Shown: in pieces, positions 52,201 through 63,540 of the stretch
Layout: every line of letters begins with the position of its first letter
How positions within the stretch are numbered: the stretch's first letter is position 1
Source: Torreya grandis
Lineage: Eukaryota; Streptophyta; Pinopsida; Cupressales; Taxaceae
Direction: 5' to 3'
Assembly (NCBI GenBank): GCA_037957365.1
Contig: JARHVA010005485.1
Location: 486,001-550,000, forward strand
DNA length: 64,000 nucleotides
Notes under the pieces: model-generated
Databases searched by the model: none
Told to the model about the DNA's origin: nothing
Seen by the model: the letters and a program-made list of their open reading frames with translations, nothing else
Position numbers and translations under genes: made by a program

Positions 52201-53215
52201 TTTTAAACAATCTAATATATATAAAATTATATTTTATTAAAAATATAATTTTATGAATGGATACTATTACAAGTTAAAATTTGATCAAAATTATTATACC
52301 ATATTATTTTATATTAAAATTAATAAACTTATCTTAGATAAATATATGTAAAAGATACAAAGAGATATTAGTCTAAAAAACATTTATTCCATATATATCA
52401 CAAATTTAATCTTGATATAGATATCTCAAGAATTATATTTCTCAACATATTCTACATCTTAGGAACACTTTGAAATTTATGTATAAGTAAAAATAAACTC
52501 TTAATTAAAATTGGGAAGAATGAAGAGATGAAATTAATTTAAGATTGTTTTAAAGATCATTCTTAAGGTTAGGAAATATGTAGTATCATGAAATAGATGC
52601 ATATTTCCGTAAAAGGGTAAAGTTATTTTATACCTATATCTTATTTTAGTTGAGTAAACTTAAATATATTATGATAAAAACATTATTTTATATTCATAAT
52701 ACTTGATATGATATATTTAAATTGAGTTTGAACACACAAAACAATTTTCACCTTATACATATATATCAGTTATTAATTATTATTTTTCAAAATATTCATA
52801 TTAAAATAGAAGCTTTGTATTCTTAATTCCCACCACTCAATTCAATATATAAATTTGACTAAATGGAATAGACATGTAACTTGGATTTGTTTATACCATC
52901 TCCAATCTTAAAAAATAGGTTGATTTGAGATTTAATGAATGAAAAATGTCTCATTTAATTTTTTTACCAATAATTTTTTTGATTGTCTATGATTTGATTA
53001 CAAATGATATTCATCCATATTTATAATGGCATAAAATATGAATAGAGACACCCAAAGTGATTATCAATAAAAATATATGAGAAGGACTTGCCTCTTAAAA
53101 TGTGGCATAGATTAAAGTGATATTTTATCTAAATTTTATTTTTGATGAAATATATGTATATATAAATTTATCAAAATAAATATACAGATAATTCACAAAA
53201 AAAATTGGTGGTATG
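52201..53215. other. AT-rich non-coding stretch
   Basis: Very AT-rich with TATATA runs; no gene seen. The LINE at 53.2-56.8 kb on the minus strand should have its 3' tail near 53,200, but no clean A/T tail is left. Confidence 0.4.
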
Positions 53216-53219
53216 GAAG

Positions 53220-56200
53220 CAAAGTATGAATCACACTAGGCATAGCCTATGAACCAAAAATAGAAGCACCATAAACAATTAGGCCCTACCTAAGAATAAG
53301 TCATAATGTCATCATAAAATAAAATATAAAGCATCTAGATCAAGGCCTAAAGGTAGAGGATCCATATCATTAGGACCCCAACCTGAGCTTAGTATGTCAT
53401 TGCCATCTAGAATTTACTCCCAGTAAGTAACTTGAGTAGTATCCTTGTCATATTCTTCTTCTTATGTTTGAGTGGATTAAATGGCCAAAGAGATCATGGG
53501 GAACTTGTCCAGCATGCTCAGCTAACCTCTATGTGACACTCCCAATCATATGGGCATAGAGGATGAGTAGGATCATCCTAACCATTCTACCTAGTAGGGA
53601 AAGGAGGCAAAGGTTTCCACCCTCACTTTAGGGGCCATGTGGTGGTATGGGGTACCATTATAAGAGTAGTGAAAAGCAATTTTATCCTCTAGTCTATGTT
53701 CTCTAGGTGGAGATGACATAACCTAAGCCATGGCACAAGGAAAATCTCCCTAATGGGAGAGAATATCTTGAAGGTGACCAAGCTTTATGGCAACTTTGTT
53801 GGCTTTAACTTGAATCTACAAGAGAACATTGGAAATGATAGAAGACTTGTTCAAAGAAAAAACATTACAATATAAAGAAGCATTATTAAATACTACATTA
53901 TTTCTTTCTTTCCATATCTAAAAGAGAATCTCCACTCTAAAATTATGCTAGACTTTAGTATATTTAAAGGGCAATGTGGGTTTATCTCCAAGAAGGATAT
54001 GCTACCAATGAATTATTTCAAGCTAAAAAGGCCTAAAGAGGTCATGAATCCATGTCTAAACCATTTGATATTTGGATTAGTGATAAAAAAAGATGAGGGA
54101 GCATCTCCAGATGGCTATAAAAAGGGCAATTAGGGAGGGAAAATCATAATTGGATGAGGCTTTTGCTAATAGGTAAGCCCTCATATAGTATACACCCAAA
54201 AAAATGAGCTAGCTTAGGCTCCATGAAATCCCCCAATATAATGATAAAGTAGAATCCCCACATACTAGTATAAGAATTCAAACCCCAATAGGAATTGAGC
54301 TTATCCACCATAGGCAAGTGGGGAGTATGCCATCCATAGCCAAGCTAGGGGGTGTAGTTACAAATGAGAGTTTCAACATACCACTTCCAGTCCTTCCACT
54401 AAGGATGAGTAGAATGAACAAAAAATTTGTGAAGCATGGCAGGTGACACAACATTAAGTATCTCCTAGTAGGATTCTTGATCAGAATTGCCTAACTAGAA
54501 TTTGGTTTTCACCTTTTCCTAGGATAGTCAGGAGTGAGATCGCTTACAATAAATATCTTGCATAGTATGAATGCCTCTATGAAAAAACTTGAGAGCATTT
54601 ATCCAAGGTACCTTGGCAAGAGGAACTTCATTGAAATTAATAAAAAGTGACCACCATAGCAAGTGGGTGTTAACAAACAACCCATCTCAAAACCCAGAGT
54701 CATTCTAGAGAAGCCATGGTTTAATATTTTCCCATGCCTTCTAGATATTTTTTTGCCATAAATGACTCTATGATTTGAATGGGATATTTAATGATAAGAA
54801 AATTATAGAATCTAGTCCCTTTTCAAGATTTTTTACCCTTAGGCAAGCCTAAAGAGATGCAGTGTCATAAAAACACCTTTCAAGATTCTTTTCCCTCAAT
54901 GATCTGCACAATCCATTTGGCACATAAGGCAGATATTTTATGTGTTACGTCAATGATCCCCATACCTCTAGCATCCCATATGAGGTAGTAGTATTCCCAA
55001 GCCACCCTATATAATCCATTATCATGAGAATAATTGGCCCAAATAAAATCCTTAAGTAATTTTTCCAGCTTCTCATAAGATTTCTTAGAAGTCACCCAAC
55101 ATGAAGACTAGCAAACATGGATGGTTACAAGAATTTTTGACTAGATTTGAAATTTTATTGCTAATGAAAGGGGCTTGGTCACCCAATATTCTAATTTGTA
55201 ATCAAATCTATCAATAACATATTGCCATAATAAGGGTGGTGAGGCATCAAAAGCAAAGGGGATTTCAATAAATTTGAGTATTTCATCATGTTGGATCCAT
55301 GCCCAATCATATTTAGTAACCCACACTAGTGGAAGGAAATAACATTGCATGTAGAAATAAGTTTTTTCTATTGGATGCTAGAGCCAGAGGCTAGGTAGAA
55401 GGCATTAAGACACTTTAAGGCATTGCCCACATTGGCCTCATCCTCAATGAGATTAAGTAAATAATCATCCACAAATTGACCATTAAGTAATTACATATCT
55501 TTGTGCAAATTTGTTGCATTTGGAGGGAGATAAATTCCCTTAACCAGGCCTATAGCTTGGGCATTACTAATAATATATCCAAAACACATAGGGTTAGAGC
55601 CAAAGGGCCCTTGGTAAATAGAGTAGAACAAACCAAATTTCTCATAAGTGACTCCATTAATGGATAGAATAGTCAAGGCATTTGAAAATAGAATCTAGAT
55701 GGTTTGAATGAATTTAGGCCCAAAGCCTAGGGCTCTAAACATGGCCATAATGAATGGCCACTTGATATGATCATAAGATTTTTAAAGTCAATTTTAATGA
55801 ACATAGCTTGTTGCATAGACCTTCTATCCCAATCCATACCTTCTCAAATTTCTATGATGTTGTCTAATATATATTGACTTCTAATGAATCATGTTTGTTC
55901 AGGGTGCATGATGTGTGGCAACATATTGTACAACTAGAGTGTTAGAGACATGGCAATGATTTTGTAAGAAACATTCAAGAGCTTGATGGGCCACCAATTA
56001 TATATCAATTCAAGATCCCCCTGCATAGGTATGAATTTAATGTTTCCTTTATTTATATTCTTTCCTAAAGAATGAATGTGAAATCCCTCTTGATAAACAT
56101 TATGCAAATTAGTGCCCACAATATCCCAAAGGGTTTTATGGAATTAACAATGGAAACCATCAATGCCTTGAGCTTTATCATTTACCATAGAGACACCACC

Positions 56201-56798
56201 AAATGCATATCATCAACAATGAGGAGCCTACATAAGCCACTCACTAGGCAGGAGGGAGTTTGTAAGGCACCACCACTACAAGACATTTTTGAAGGGAAAT
56301 TTCATGTTCTACAGAAGAAGCTAGAGATTTTAACACTTGTTTAAAGTGGTGGACCAAATCTTGAACAATATACATAGCCTCTAAGAGTATATTTCTAGCC
56401 TCAGCACTAACCTGGATTTGATACTTCAAGTTCTTAGCTTGTATCATTTGAAAAAACTCCTTTGAAGATTTGTCCCCTATCTTGAGTCATTTGAGCTTGG
56501 CTTTATCTTAAACTCCCCAATCATTGTAGTTGTATGATATTTGAATTTGATGACACAAGGAGGATACTCTAGCCTACAATATATCATTAAAGGGATCAAT
56601 TTCTAGTGCTAAAGTAATGTTTCTAAGTTCTGAGGAGGTACTAGAGTAAAAGTGACTCTAAATTTTAGCAAGTTAAAAGCCCTAGATTCACAAAAAGTGA
56701 GAGGTCCTTTTGATGGAATCATCCAATCCAGCTAGATTCCTAGGATGGACCTGAATCCAAATTCCATACTCTACTATTGTGTGCCACTATGGGCCCAT
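53220..56798 (-). pseudogene. L1-type LINE ORF2 remnant (reverse transcriptase and C-terminal region)
   Basis: Non-LTR reverse transcriptase in broken minus-strand frames. Near the start, L-K-I-G-D-K-S-S-K-E-F-F (about 56,440-56,490) matches the W-L-K-x-G-D-x-N-x-K-F-F motif before the polymerase. The polymerase follows with F-I-P-M-Q-G-D and N-W-W-P-I-K-L-L-N-V-S-Y-K-I (55,934-56,030), where LINEs have N-W-R-P-I-S-L-L-N, and I-N-G-V...Q-G-P-F...I-S-N-A (55,560-55,676) near the Q-G-x-P-L-S-P position. F-I-W-A...V-A-W-E-Y and A-L-C-A-K-W-I (54,900-55,060) fit the F-x-W...V-A-W...L-L-A-K-W part. The C-terminal zf-RVT region ends with I-W-K-E-R-N-N-V-V-F-N-N near 53,880-53,925. The endonuclease is missing. 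The element would copy its RNA into nicked target DNA; this copy is dead. Confidence 0.85.
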
Positions 56799-57215
56799 GC
56801 TTAAGTAGAGAAGTTTTAAGAAAGAATTATGTCTTGTGGACTTTGGGTTTCATGAACTACCATGCCCACAGTGGCACACATTCATAGAGTAGATAATTTG
56901 GATCCATGTCCATTCCAAGAATATGATTGGATTCATTATGGGATGATGCCATCAGAAGGACCTCTCACTTATTATGAATCCATGGCTACCAACTTGCTAA
57001 AATTTAGGGACACTCTTACTCTGCTACTTCCTTAGAGTTTAGCCATGTGGCTTTATATTGGAAAAGGATCCTTTCAATGATATCTTGTAGGTTAGAGTAT
57101 CCTCATTATGACATCTCATTTAGATAGTAGATAACTATGATGCATGGGTAGCTCAAATGAAATCTAGGCTTTACTGGCTCAAGATAGGGGACAAAGATTC
57201 AAAAGAGTTTTTTCG
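56505..57215. repeat. large inverted repeat made of two LINE fragments, 63-bp spacer
   Basis: The left arm (56,505-56,798) read on the minus strand matches the right arm (56,862-57,215) read on the plus strand: GTGGCACACA, TGATGCCATCAGAAGGACCTCTCAC, AACTTGCTAAAATTTAG, GATCCTTTCAATGATATCTTGTAGG each have a counterpart in order. Divergence is roughly 25 percent by eye. Confidence 0.85.
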
Positions 57216-57230
57216 AATGTTATCATCTAA
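56862..57230 (+). pseudogene. second LINE fragment, inverted relative to the first
   Basis: It reads W-L-K-I-G-D-K-D-S-K-E-F-F at 57,176-57,214 in the plus strand, the same pre-polymerase motif as the minus-strand LINE. The fragment stops soon after, without polymerase motifs, and sequence turns AT-rich at 57,230. It is either an independent 3'-truncated fragment or a product of an inverted duplication. Confidence 0.75.
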
Positions 57231-57679
57231 ATTTAAATGGAAATATTAAATAAAAGAGATGTGTAGCTTAAAATTCTCAACATTTAAATGATATGTAATC
57301 TAATTTCAAATTTAAATGGATTTAAAGAAGAATTGGAAGAATACTTTATTTCAAAGGTTACCATACACAATCTAAATGGGGTTTTATTTATTGAAAATGT
57401 TTATTTAATTATAATTTTATATTTTTTTATACATTTATTTGTTAATATGTATTTTAGTTCAAAGTTAATCATAATGATATTTTAATTAACTTTCACAATT
57501 TGAAAGTTTATTATTTTTTAGATAATTTTTACTTCATTTTTCATCTTATAAATCATGTTATTACAAAAAAACTATCTTAAAATCATGAGACTCATGTTAA
57601 GAGATTATTTTAAATCGGTTAAGTATTCTTTAGAATTATAGTTAAAAAGTGGTGTTTGAAAACTTAAATATTTTTGTTA
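57231..57679. other. AT-rich spacer
   Basis: The open stretch at 57,288-57,485 is low-complexity and shows no domain. No feature called. Confidence 0.4.
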
Positions 57680-58175
57680 GATTTTTAATATAGAGGAGAC
57701 AAGGAGGTCTATCCAAACAAGGGTTAAAGATCATGTGGAAAATATATGGTATAATTTACTATAGAAGAAATAACAATTAGTATTGGCGAATTATTCATAA
57801 TTAAAAAAAAATTCTATTGGCATTGAGGAGAAAAAACTAAATGATAGAGAAAATCATTATCAAAAGCATAAGATAAGAGAAGCCATTGAAATAGGAAGGC
57901 ACACACAACTTAAATAAGAAGAAGACATTTAAATCCTAATCAAACATGAAGACATATCATTAATAAATTTAAATTAAAAATAACCTTCACTCAAAGGGAT
58001 TATTTCAATGAATTTATGTATATGTTAAAATAACTATTTTATTTATCAAATAAAAATAAAAATACATATTTAAATATATATTAATTTTAATTATATTTTT
58101 AAATGTAGATTAGTATAAACTTTACTCAATTAAAAATAATAAATAAAATGTATCATAATTTTTAATTATTAAAGT
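57680..58175 (+). pseudogene. Penelope-like element, upstream copy: GIY-YIG end and 3' tail only
   Basis: A frame beginning at 57,697 reads E-T-R-R-S-I-Q-T-R-V-K-D-H-V-E-N-I, matching the Y-I-G-E-T-x-R-S-I-x-T-R-x-K-E-H part of a GIY-YIG nuclease. It continues to N-H-Y-Q-K-H-K-I-R-E-A-I-E-I-G-R-H near 57,855-57,900, the end of the nuclease domain in Penelope-like proteins. The AT-rich tail that follows (57,960-58,160, with TTTAAATATATATTAATTTTAATTATATT and ACTCAATTAAAAATAA) matches the tail of the downstream copy at 60,810-60,915. The copy is 5'-truncated and lies head to tail with the next one, an arrangement that is typical of Penelope-like elements. The nuclease would nick target DNA. Confidence 0.75.
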
Positions 58176-58177
58176 TT

Positions 58178-58391
58178 TGTGGGGAACAAGTCTATTTTGG
58201 TTGCAATGACAGGTTCATAGTTGAAAAACATCTAGTAGATGTGGTAGATGGAAGCATGGGATCTTCAAGTAAGGAGAGGGAGACATTGTCTGCAATGGTT
58301 TTGCCTCTTTTGGTTGGATCTACTCTTAAGAATAGTTCTTTTGGAGAGAAGGTGGAGCAAGAGGTTTTGAAGGGAAGCTCATGTGAAGGTA
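58178..58391 (+). pseudogene. stop-free coding-like block between the two Penelope-like copies, function unknown
   Basis: One frame is open from about 58,178 to a stop at 58,424, about 80 codons, in sequence with more GC and less decay than its surroundings. It is bounded by an AG after a T/A-rich run (about 58,177) and by AAG-GTAATATG near 58,388, so it has the look of an exon of about 210 bases. It encodes a mixed, soluble segment (C-G-E-Q-V-Y-F-G-C-N-D, S-S-S-K-E-R-E-T-L). I recognise no family. It may be the 5' end of the downstream Penelope-like copy or a captured gene fragment. Confidence 0.3.
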
Positions 58392-58783
58392 ATATGATTT
58401 GGTTTTGGCCCATATATTGTATATAGTAATAATATTAGTGAATTTTAATGACAAGTAGAAGTTCAAAGATACATATATTGTTCATTTTTTAGATTATATA
58501 TAAGGGATTATAATTTTTGAATAAGTTTACAATTAAATTTGAGCATTCTTTCAACTAAGCAATGACAATTAGGGACATCTAATCTGTTAATGTCATCTAT
58601 GGAAAGAACTTGGCCCTATACAATTGACTCTCCATATTAGGTATCTATAAATATTTATACCTCGATGAAGATCTTAAAGACAATTATCCTCACCAATTGG
58701 ACTACAACCCTTTTGATAATAACATTAATCAATTGATTAAAAATAGATTTAAAATTAATAGTAGTATTTACAAGAACAATCGT

Positions 58784-58911
58784 AATAGTGTTTTCAATAA
58801 TATTAGTAATAGTAATATTTATAAATTTAATAATAATAATAATAATAATAATCATGTTGTATCAAATTAATAGTGTTTCTAATAATATTAGTAATAGTAA
58901 TATTTATAAAT

Positions 58912-58991
<80 letters not shown>

Positions 58992-59007
58992 CATGTTGTA
59001 TCAAATT
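58784..59007 (+). repeat. 85-bp tandem duplication, each unit with an (AAT)n array
   Basis: Unit 1 (58,784-58,868) and unit 2 (58,869-59,007) share AATAGTGTTT, AATATTAGTAATAGTAATATTTATAAATTTAATAAT and CATGTTGTATCAAATTA. The AAT run has about 8 units in the first copy (58,829-58,851) and about 26 in the second (58,914-58,991). In one frame the arrays code for asparagine runs that continue an open frame from 58,628. Confidence 0.95.
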
Positions 59008-60524
59008 AAGAATATAAATTGGTTTTCAATTTCTTTGATTCTTACAGATAAAGTAAGAAATGATTGTGCACTAACATTGAGACATGTCGAGCCTCCCACA
59101 ACAAATATTATGATAGAAGAATGGATGGCATTTATGGTCTTAAATAAGAATGAAAATATTTTAATTTGCATTGTGTAAAGGTAAATGCTACAATAATAAC
59201 AAATGGGTTAGACTATATATGATATTAGAATGGAGGACCATCTAAAAAATAGTGGGAGCTACCAAAGGCTAGTTTCTAAGTCAATGTTATTGACAATTAA
59301 TTATATTAAAAAACTATTTAAACATCTTTTTTGGAAGAAGTGTCCAAGAAAAAGATAATTCTAAACAAAGAGGTAATAATAGAATATATAGTTTTCAATA
59401 AATCTCCAAAGTAGATATTTATTTGAAATTAATTATTGACACTATTGATTATCCTATGTACAACCTCATATTCTTATTGGAAAAATAAATAAAACTCTTT
59501 TATTTCAATATTGAATTATATTTTATACATGATTCAATAGAATTTATAAAAACATTTAAGGATAAAAAGGTGGATAAAGAGGATTTAAATGTTAGTATTG
59601 ATGCAGTATCCCCTTTCACCAATGTTTTGATTAAAAATGCAATTGATGTGTTCAAAGAATTCACTAATGAAGAAACTACTTTGTTTCTATATTTCTATCT
59701 AAGGTCCATTTATTCTCTTCTAAGGGTATTGATCTTATAAAATTGAAGGGATGGAAATGGTTTCACTTTACTTTTCGGTTGTGGCCAACCCATATATGGA
59801 TAAATTTGAAGAAAGGGATATTAATTCCTTTTCCTTTAGAACCATCTAATGAAAAATTTATGTTCACAACACTAATTTATGTTGAAATTATAGGTGAGAT
59901 AGGGTAAATAAATTCCACTACCATATCAACTATTTAATTCCTAGTATTAAAGACGTAGATGAAGAAGGTAACTTGCACAAAAACTAAGTGTGTTAAAGAC
60001 ACTAACCACTCGACCTTTTATAATTTGTAATGAAGACAAATTGGAGCAAGAAAATGAGTATTTAAAAATGTATTTAGAAGGATTGAGTATAATATTAATA
60101 AAACTATGAGGTCTCTAAAGTAAACAAGAGATAGCCATGATGAGAAACAAAAGGTATATTCCACAATAACGAGACATGTAGATTTTTTAATGTACATTTA
60201 AGGAGTGTTTAATAGTATTCTAAAATTCCTTAGATGAAAAAACATTGAAACCAATTTCTGACCAAAAAATAAATTTAGAAGTCACTTAAAATTGGCTATG
60301 GAACACATGAAACCATGGTTAAATAATTGTGATTAAAAACTTTAATGCTCTTATAGGGTCCCTTACACTGATAAAATAGGGATATCCATATATAAAAATA
60401 TATGAACATACAACATACATTCAATTATAGAATAAAATAAATTTGGCTTTAGTGGAACAATCTTATAAAACTACATAGACCATTTCAATTGAAGAGACAA
60501 AGATATGTTTGTTGTAGAAAATAA

Positions 60525-60682
60525 TTATCAAAATTACAAGTTAAGAAATGTGGAAAAATAAAGACATGCACATAACTTGAATAAAGGTGAAGGGATAGAG
60601 TATATAAAATTGTTATCAAAAGTAAAAGTTAAGAGATGTGGAAAAATAGAGGTGCACACAAAACTTGAATAAAGGTGAATCA
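60525..60682 (+). repeat. short tandem duplication at the end of the GIY-YIG domain
   Basis: TTATCAAAATTACAAGTTAAGAAATGTGGAAAAATA...ACTTGAATAAAGGTGAA (60,525-60,594) recurs at 60,612-60,679 with small differences. The stretch codes for the R-E-A-I-E-I-type end of the nuclease in other Penelope-like copies, so the dead copy has duplicated its last coding segment. Confidence 0.8.
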
Positions 60683-60950
60683 TCTTGCATTGAGGCCCAT
60701 AATTAATGAATTAAAAGTAAATGAACCCTAACTAAGGGGAGTGATTTCAATGAGTCAAATAAGTGTTACAATAATCAAATTGGTTACTATAATTATTTTA
60801 TTAATGAATTATATGTAAGAGAAATATATTTAAATATATATCAATCTTAATTATATTGTTAAGTGTAGTTGAAAATAACATTCACTCAATTAAAAATAAA
60901 AATAAAAATGTTACAATAATCAGTGATTGAAATTTGTTATAACTTTTTTC

Positions 60951-62575
60951 AGTTTTATCAATCATAATTATAATTGGTAATATATCTTTTAATGATCAAA
61001 ATTGTTACTTGAAGTTTATGTTTATTAGTACCTACGTATCAGGTAACTATTGTAATCACTTTCACTTATTAGTTTTTATTGATGTGCATATTGAATATTT
61101 TCTATCTTAAGTTTGGACATCTAGTATTGTCATTTACATTATATTTTATAAAAATTAAAATTAGAAAAAGATTATTTTACTATGTTTTCATTGGTTGAAA
61201 TAAATTGACACGACTATTTTCCTAGGCAAATTGATGTATTTTAAATGAAAAAATAAAATATTTCTCATTGTCCAATCATATTGCATCAATTATAAACATT
61301 ATACATTAACTATAGGCTCTAAAAAACCAAAACTTGATGATGATAGTGAATAAGGTATACTTTCACCTGTGATCCTTTATACCTTTTGGTGACACATGGG
61401 TGCCATGAGATATACTGAGCTTTTTACCATGAACAAAATGTTTGACTAAAATCAAATGTATAGTTATGAGCAACATTCATGTTGAAACATGTGGCATAGC
61501 TATTTAAAAAATGTCTGGAAAAAAATCTTTGTATTTCTCAGGGCATTTTTTTTCTTGATGTTACTTTCAAATGTTAAATAGACTCTGATATGATGGAACA
61601 TTCGGTAACAGTGTAATAAATTTTTATTAGTTTTATTTTTTAAGGCAAAGATTTGAAATTTTAGGTTTCTACAGTTGGGAGCATTTTTAAGGAAAATGCA
61701 ATGAATTTATAGTGGTAATCATTTTCTTACCCTTTAAAATAGATTCATGTTTTTTTTAGAAATGAATCTATAAGGAGATGATGAAACTTATGAAAATGGA
61801 AACTTTTAAATGAAATGAACTAGATGTAAAACTTGGTCAGATATTACAATTTTTATGGGTAAAGTATCATAATTATTCTAATTTATGAAATATTTTTAAT
61901 GATTATGCATTTCTATCATTAGATTTTTGTTACTTTACAATATTATGCCATGATTTGAGACTAGTGATTTTATATTCACTTTCTTTTGGGTTAAGGCTAT
62001 GAGCTTCATTGGCAAGGTTTAAAGTGGGTGAATTCATCATTTTTGCCCAGATTTGTTTTTGAGTTATTATTGGTTTGACATTCTACTAATAGAATATTAG
62101 GTGAACTAGTTATTTAATAGACTATTAGATTTTAATATTATTGAGGGCTCTCTATTATGTTATTTTTAGTAAACAATAATGTATCACAAAAAGAGACATC
62201 GTAGTAGTTTTTGAAGCCATAAATAATGTCATTTTTGATATGCTATTAACTTTTTGACCTACAAATAAAGAGGCTTAACATATTCAATAAGTGGAAGACA
62301 TGGACTAAGTCTATAGTAAATTGGGCACAAATGAATAGACAACATTTGTAGTGTATTTGTCAATCCTCTTAAATCATGAAGAAGATATGTCTATTCATAA
62401 ATGTGATAAAATATGTCATATTGAGCATATTTAGGCAAATGCTTATCACTAAAAATTAACAAAAATCACACACATTTGGATAAAAATTGCAATCATAGAA
62501 TTTTTTTATGATAACTTTAGTTGTGTTTATAGAGTGAGTGGTCCAGTAATCCCTCTTACACTAGTAGATCAAAAA
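60951..62575. other. AT-rich non-coding stretch
   Basis: No reading frame or repeat could be recognised on either strand. Confidence 0.4.
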
Positions 62576-62579
62576 GATA

Positions 62580-62988
62580 TCAAGGGTTGTGCAGAGGATC
62601 ATTGAGGCAGACTCTACCCAACCTTGTGCTCCCAAAAGAATAAGACTAGATGACAGATTCATCCATCACCTTTTGAGTGCCCATTTTCCTTTATTTCATG
62701 AATTTCTAGCCTTGCAGGAGATACCATGGATATTAATTGATTTATAAAATAACATTATTTTTATGTTGTTTACTTGGATCATTTCTTTCTATGACACATA
62801 AATATATCCTAAAAGGTATTTTAGATGATAGGGAAAAGATTGTTGTTGCTCATCCACATAGGACTGGGAGAGGCCATCTAACAATTGACTCATCTCTCAA
62901 GATGTCATTTTTTGAAAGAGTTAGGGATAATGGGAATAAACCTCAGGAACCCAAACTTGTTATTCATGACAAGGTCCAAATCAAATGA
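62580..62988 (+). pseudogene. coding-like island, product unknown
   Basis: Two consecutive stop-free stretches in different frames: about 62,580-62,745 (V-V-Q-R-I-I-E-A-D-S, R-L-D-D-R-F-I-H-H-L-L) and 62,800-62,988 (D-D-R-E-K-I-V-V-A-H-P-H-R-T-G-R-G, F-F-E-R-V-R-D-N). CAG and CG triplets are commoner here than in neighbouring sequence, and the composition is that of a soluble, charged protein. It could be a decayed LINE ORF1, a captured exon pair, or a young pseudogene; I recognise no domain. Broken frames with similar texture continue to about 63,480. Confidence 0.3.
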
Positions 62989-63540
62989 TCTCAACATCAA
63001 TATTTTCCTAGGGTGTCAGACCTTGGGAACATGAGACCAACTACACAAGGACACAATTGAAGAGGACTAGTGTTGGGAGATCTAAACTACCAATTTTTCA
63101 ATCCAAGAAATAATCATTTATGGTCACAATTTCTTGATGATAGATTATGAGTGTCAACTTGGGAGATGGCTGGGAGCAGGGTGAATATTTCTAGAAAACC
63201 ATGCAGTGACACATAGTCTTAGGTGTTAGTTTGGGGTTATATTCATGATACAACCCATTATACCCTAGTATGAATTTTTAAATGTCACATGGAATGGTCA
63301 AAGGTCTATACCAGTAGCACATAGAGTGTTATTAGAGGATGTCACATGTCAAGGCGACATTTAGGCCCTAGGGTGAATGAATACTTGTAAGGCGAAAGTT
63401 GTAGTTGTGAACCAAAAAACTAAGTGGATGATGATCTGGTATACAAGTCAACATGGGGAATATTTAGTCAAGTAGAGTGAGGCCATATCAATAAGGTAAT
63501 ACCACATATATCACATGTAAGATTGTTGAATAACTATCAA
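62989..63540. other. unassigned moderately complex sequence
   Basis: It continues from the island at 62.6-63.0 kb with more GC than the surroundings. No motif could be named. Confidence 0.3.

Larger units (their letters stand above)
58628..60950 (+). pseudogene. Penelope-like retroelement, main copy: N-terminal part, reverse transcriptase, GIY-YIG
   Basis: Broken frames follow the order of a Penelope-like protein. Before the polymerase, A-L-T-L-R-H-V-E-P-P, I-E-E-W-M-A-F and N-E-N-I-L-I-C lie in 59,050-59,178, with M-E-D-H-L-K-N-S-G-S-Y at 59,232-59,262. Reverse transcriptase: I-S-K-V-D-I-Y-L near 59,407-59,430, L-I-I-D-T-I-D-Y-P-M-Y-N-L to 59,470, I-H-D-S-I-E-F-I-K-T near 59,530, S-I-D-A-V-S-P-F-T-N-V at 59,594-59,626 (first catalytic D kept), then after a frame change E-G-M-E-M-V-S...V-V-A-N-P-Y-M-D-K-F-E-E at 59,745-59,814. 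The Y-V-D-D site reads Y-V-H-N (59,859-59,870), so both aspartates are lost. GIY-YIG part: Y-R-V-P-Y-T-D-K near 60,350, then L-A-L-V-E-Q-S-Y-K-T-T and I-S-I-E-E-T-K-I (60,450-60,510). Inactive. Such elements are known in conifers (Dryad). Confidence 0.82.

Noticed and set aside
58655..59178. Frames with long isoleucine runs near the AAT arrays
   Set aside because: Out-of-frame readings of the AAT repeat; only the end part (59,040-59,178) has real meaning, as Penelope-like coding sequence.
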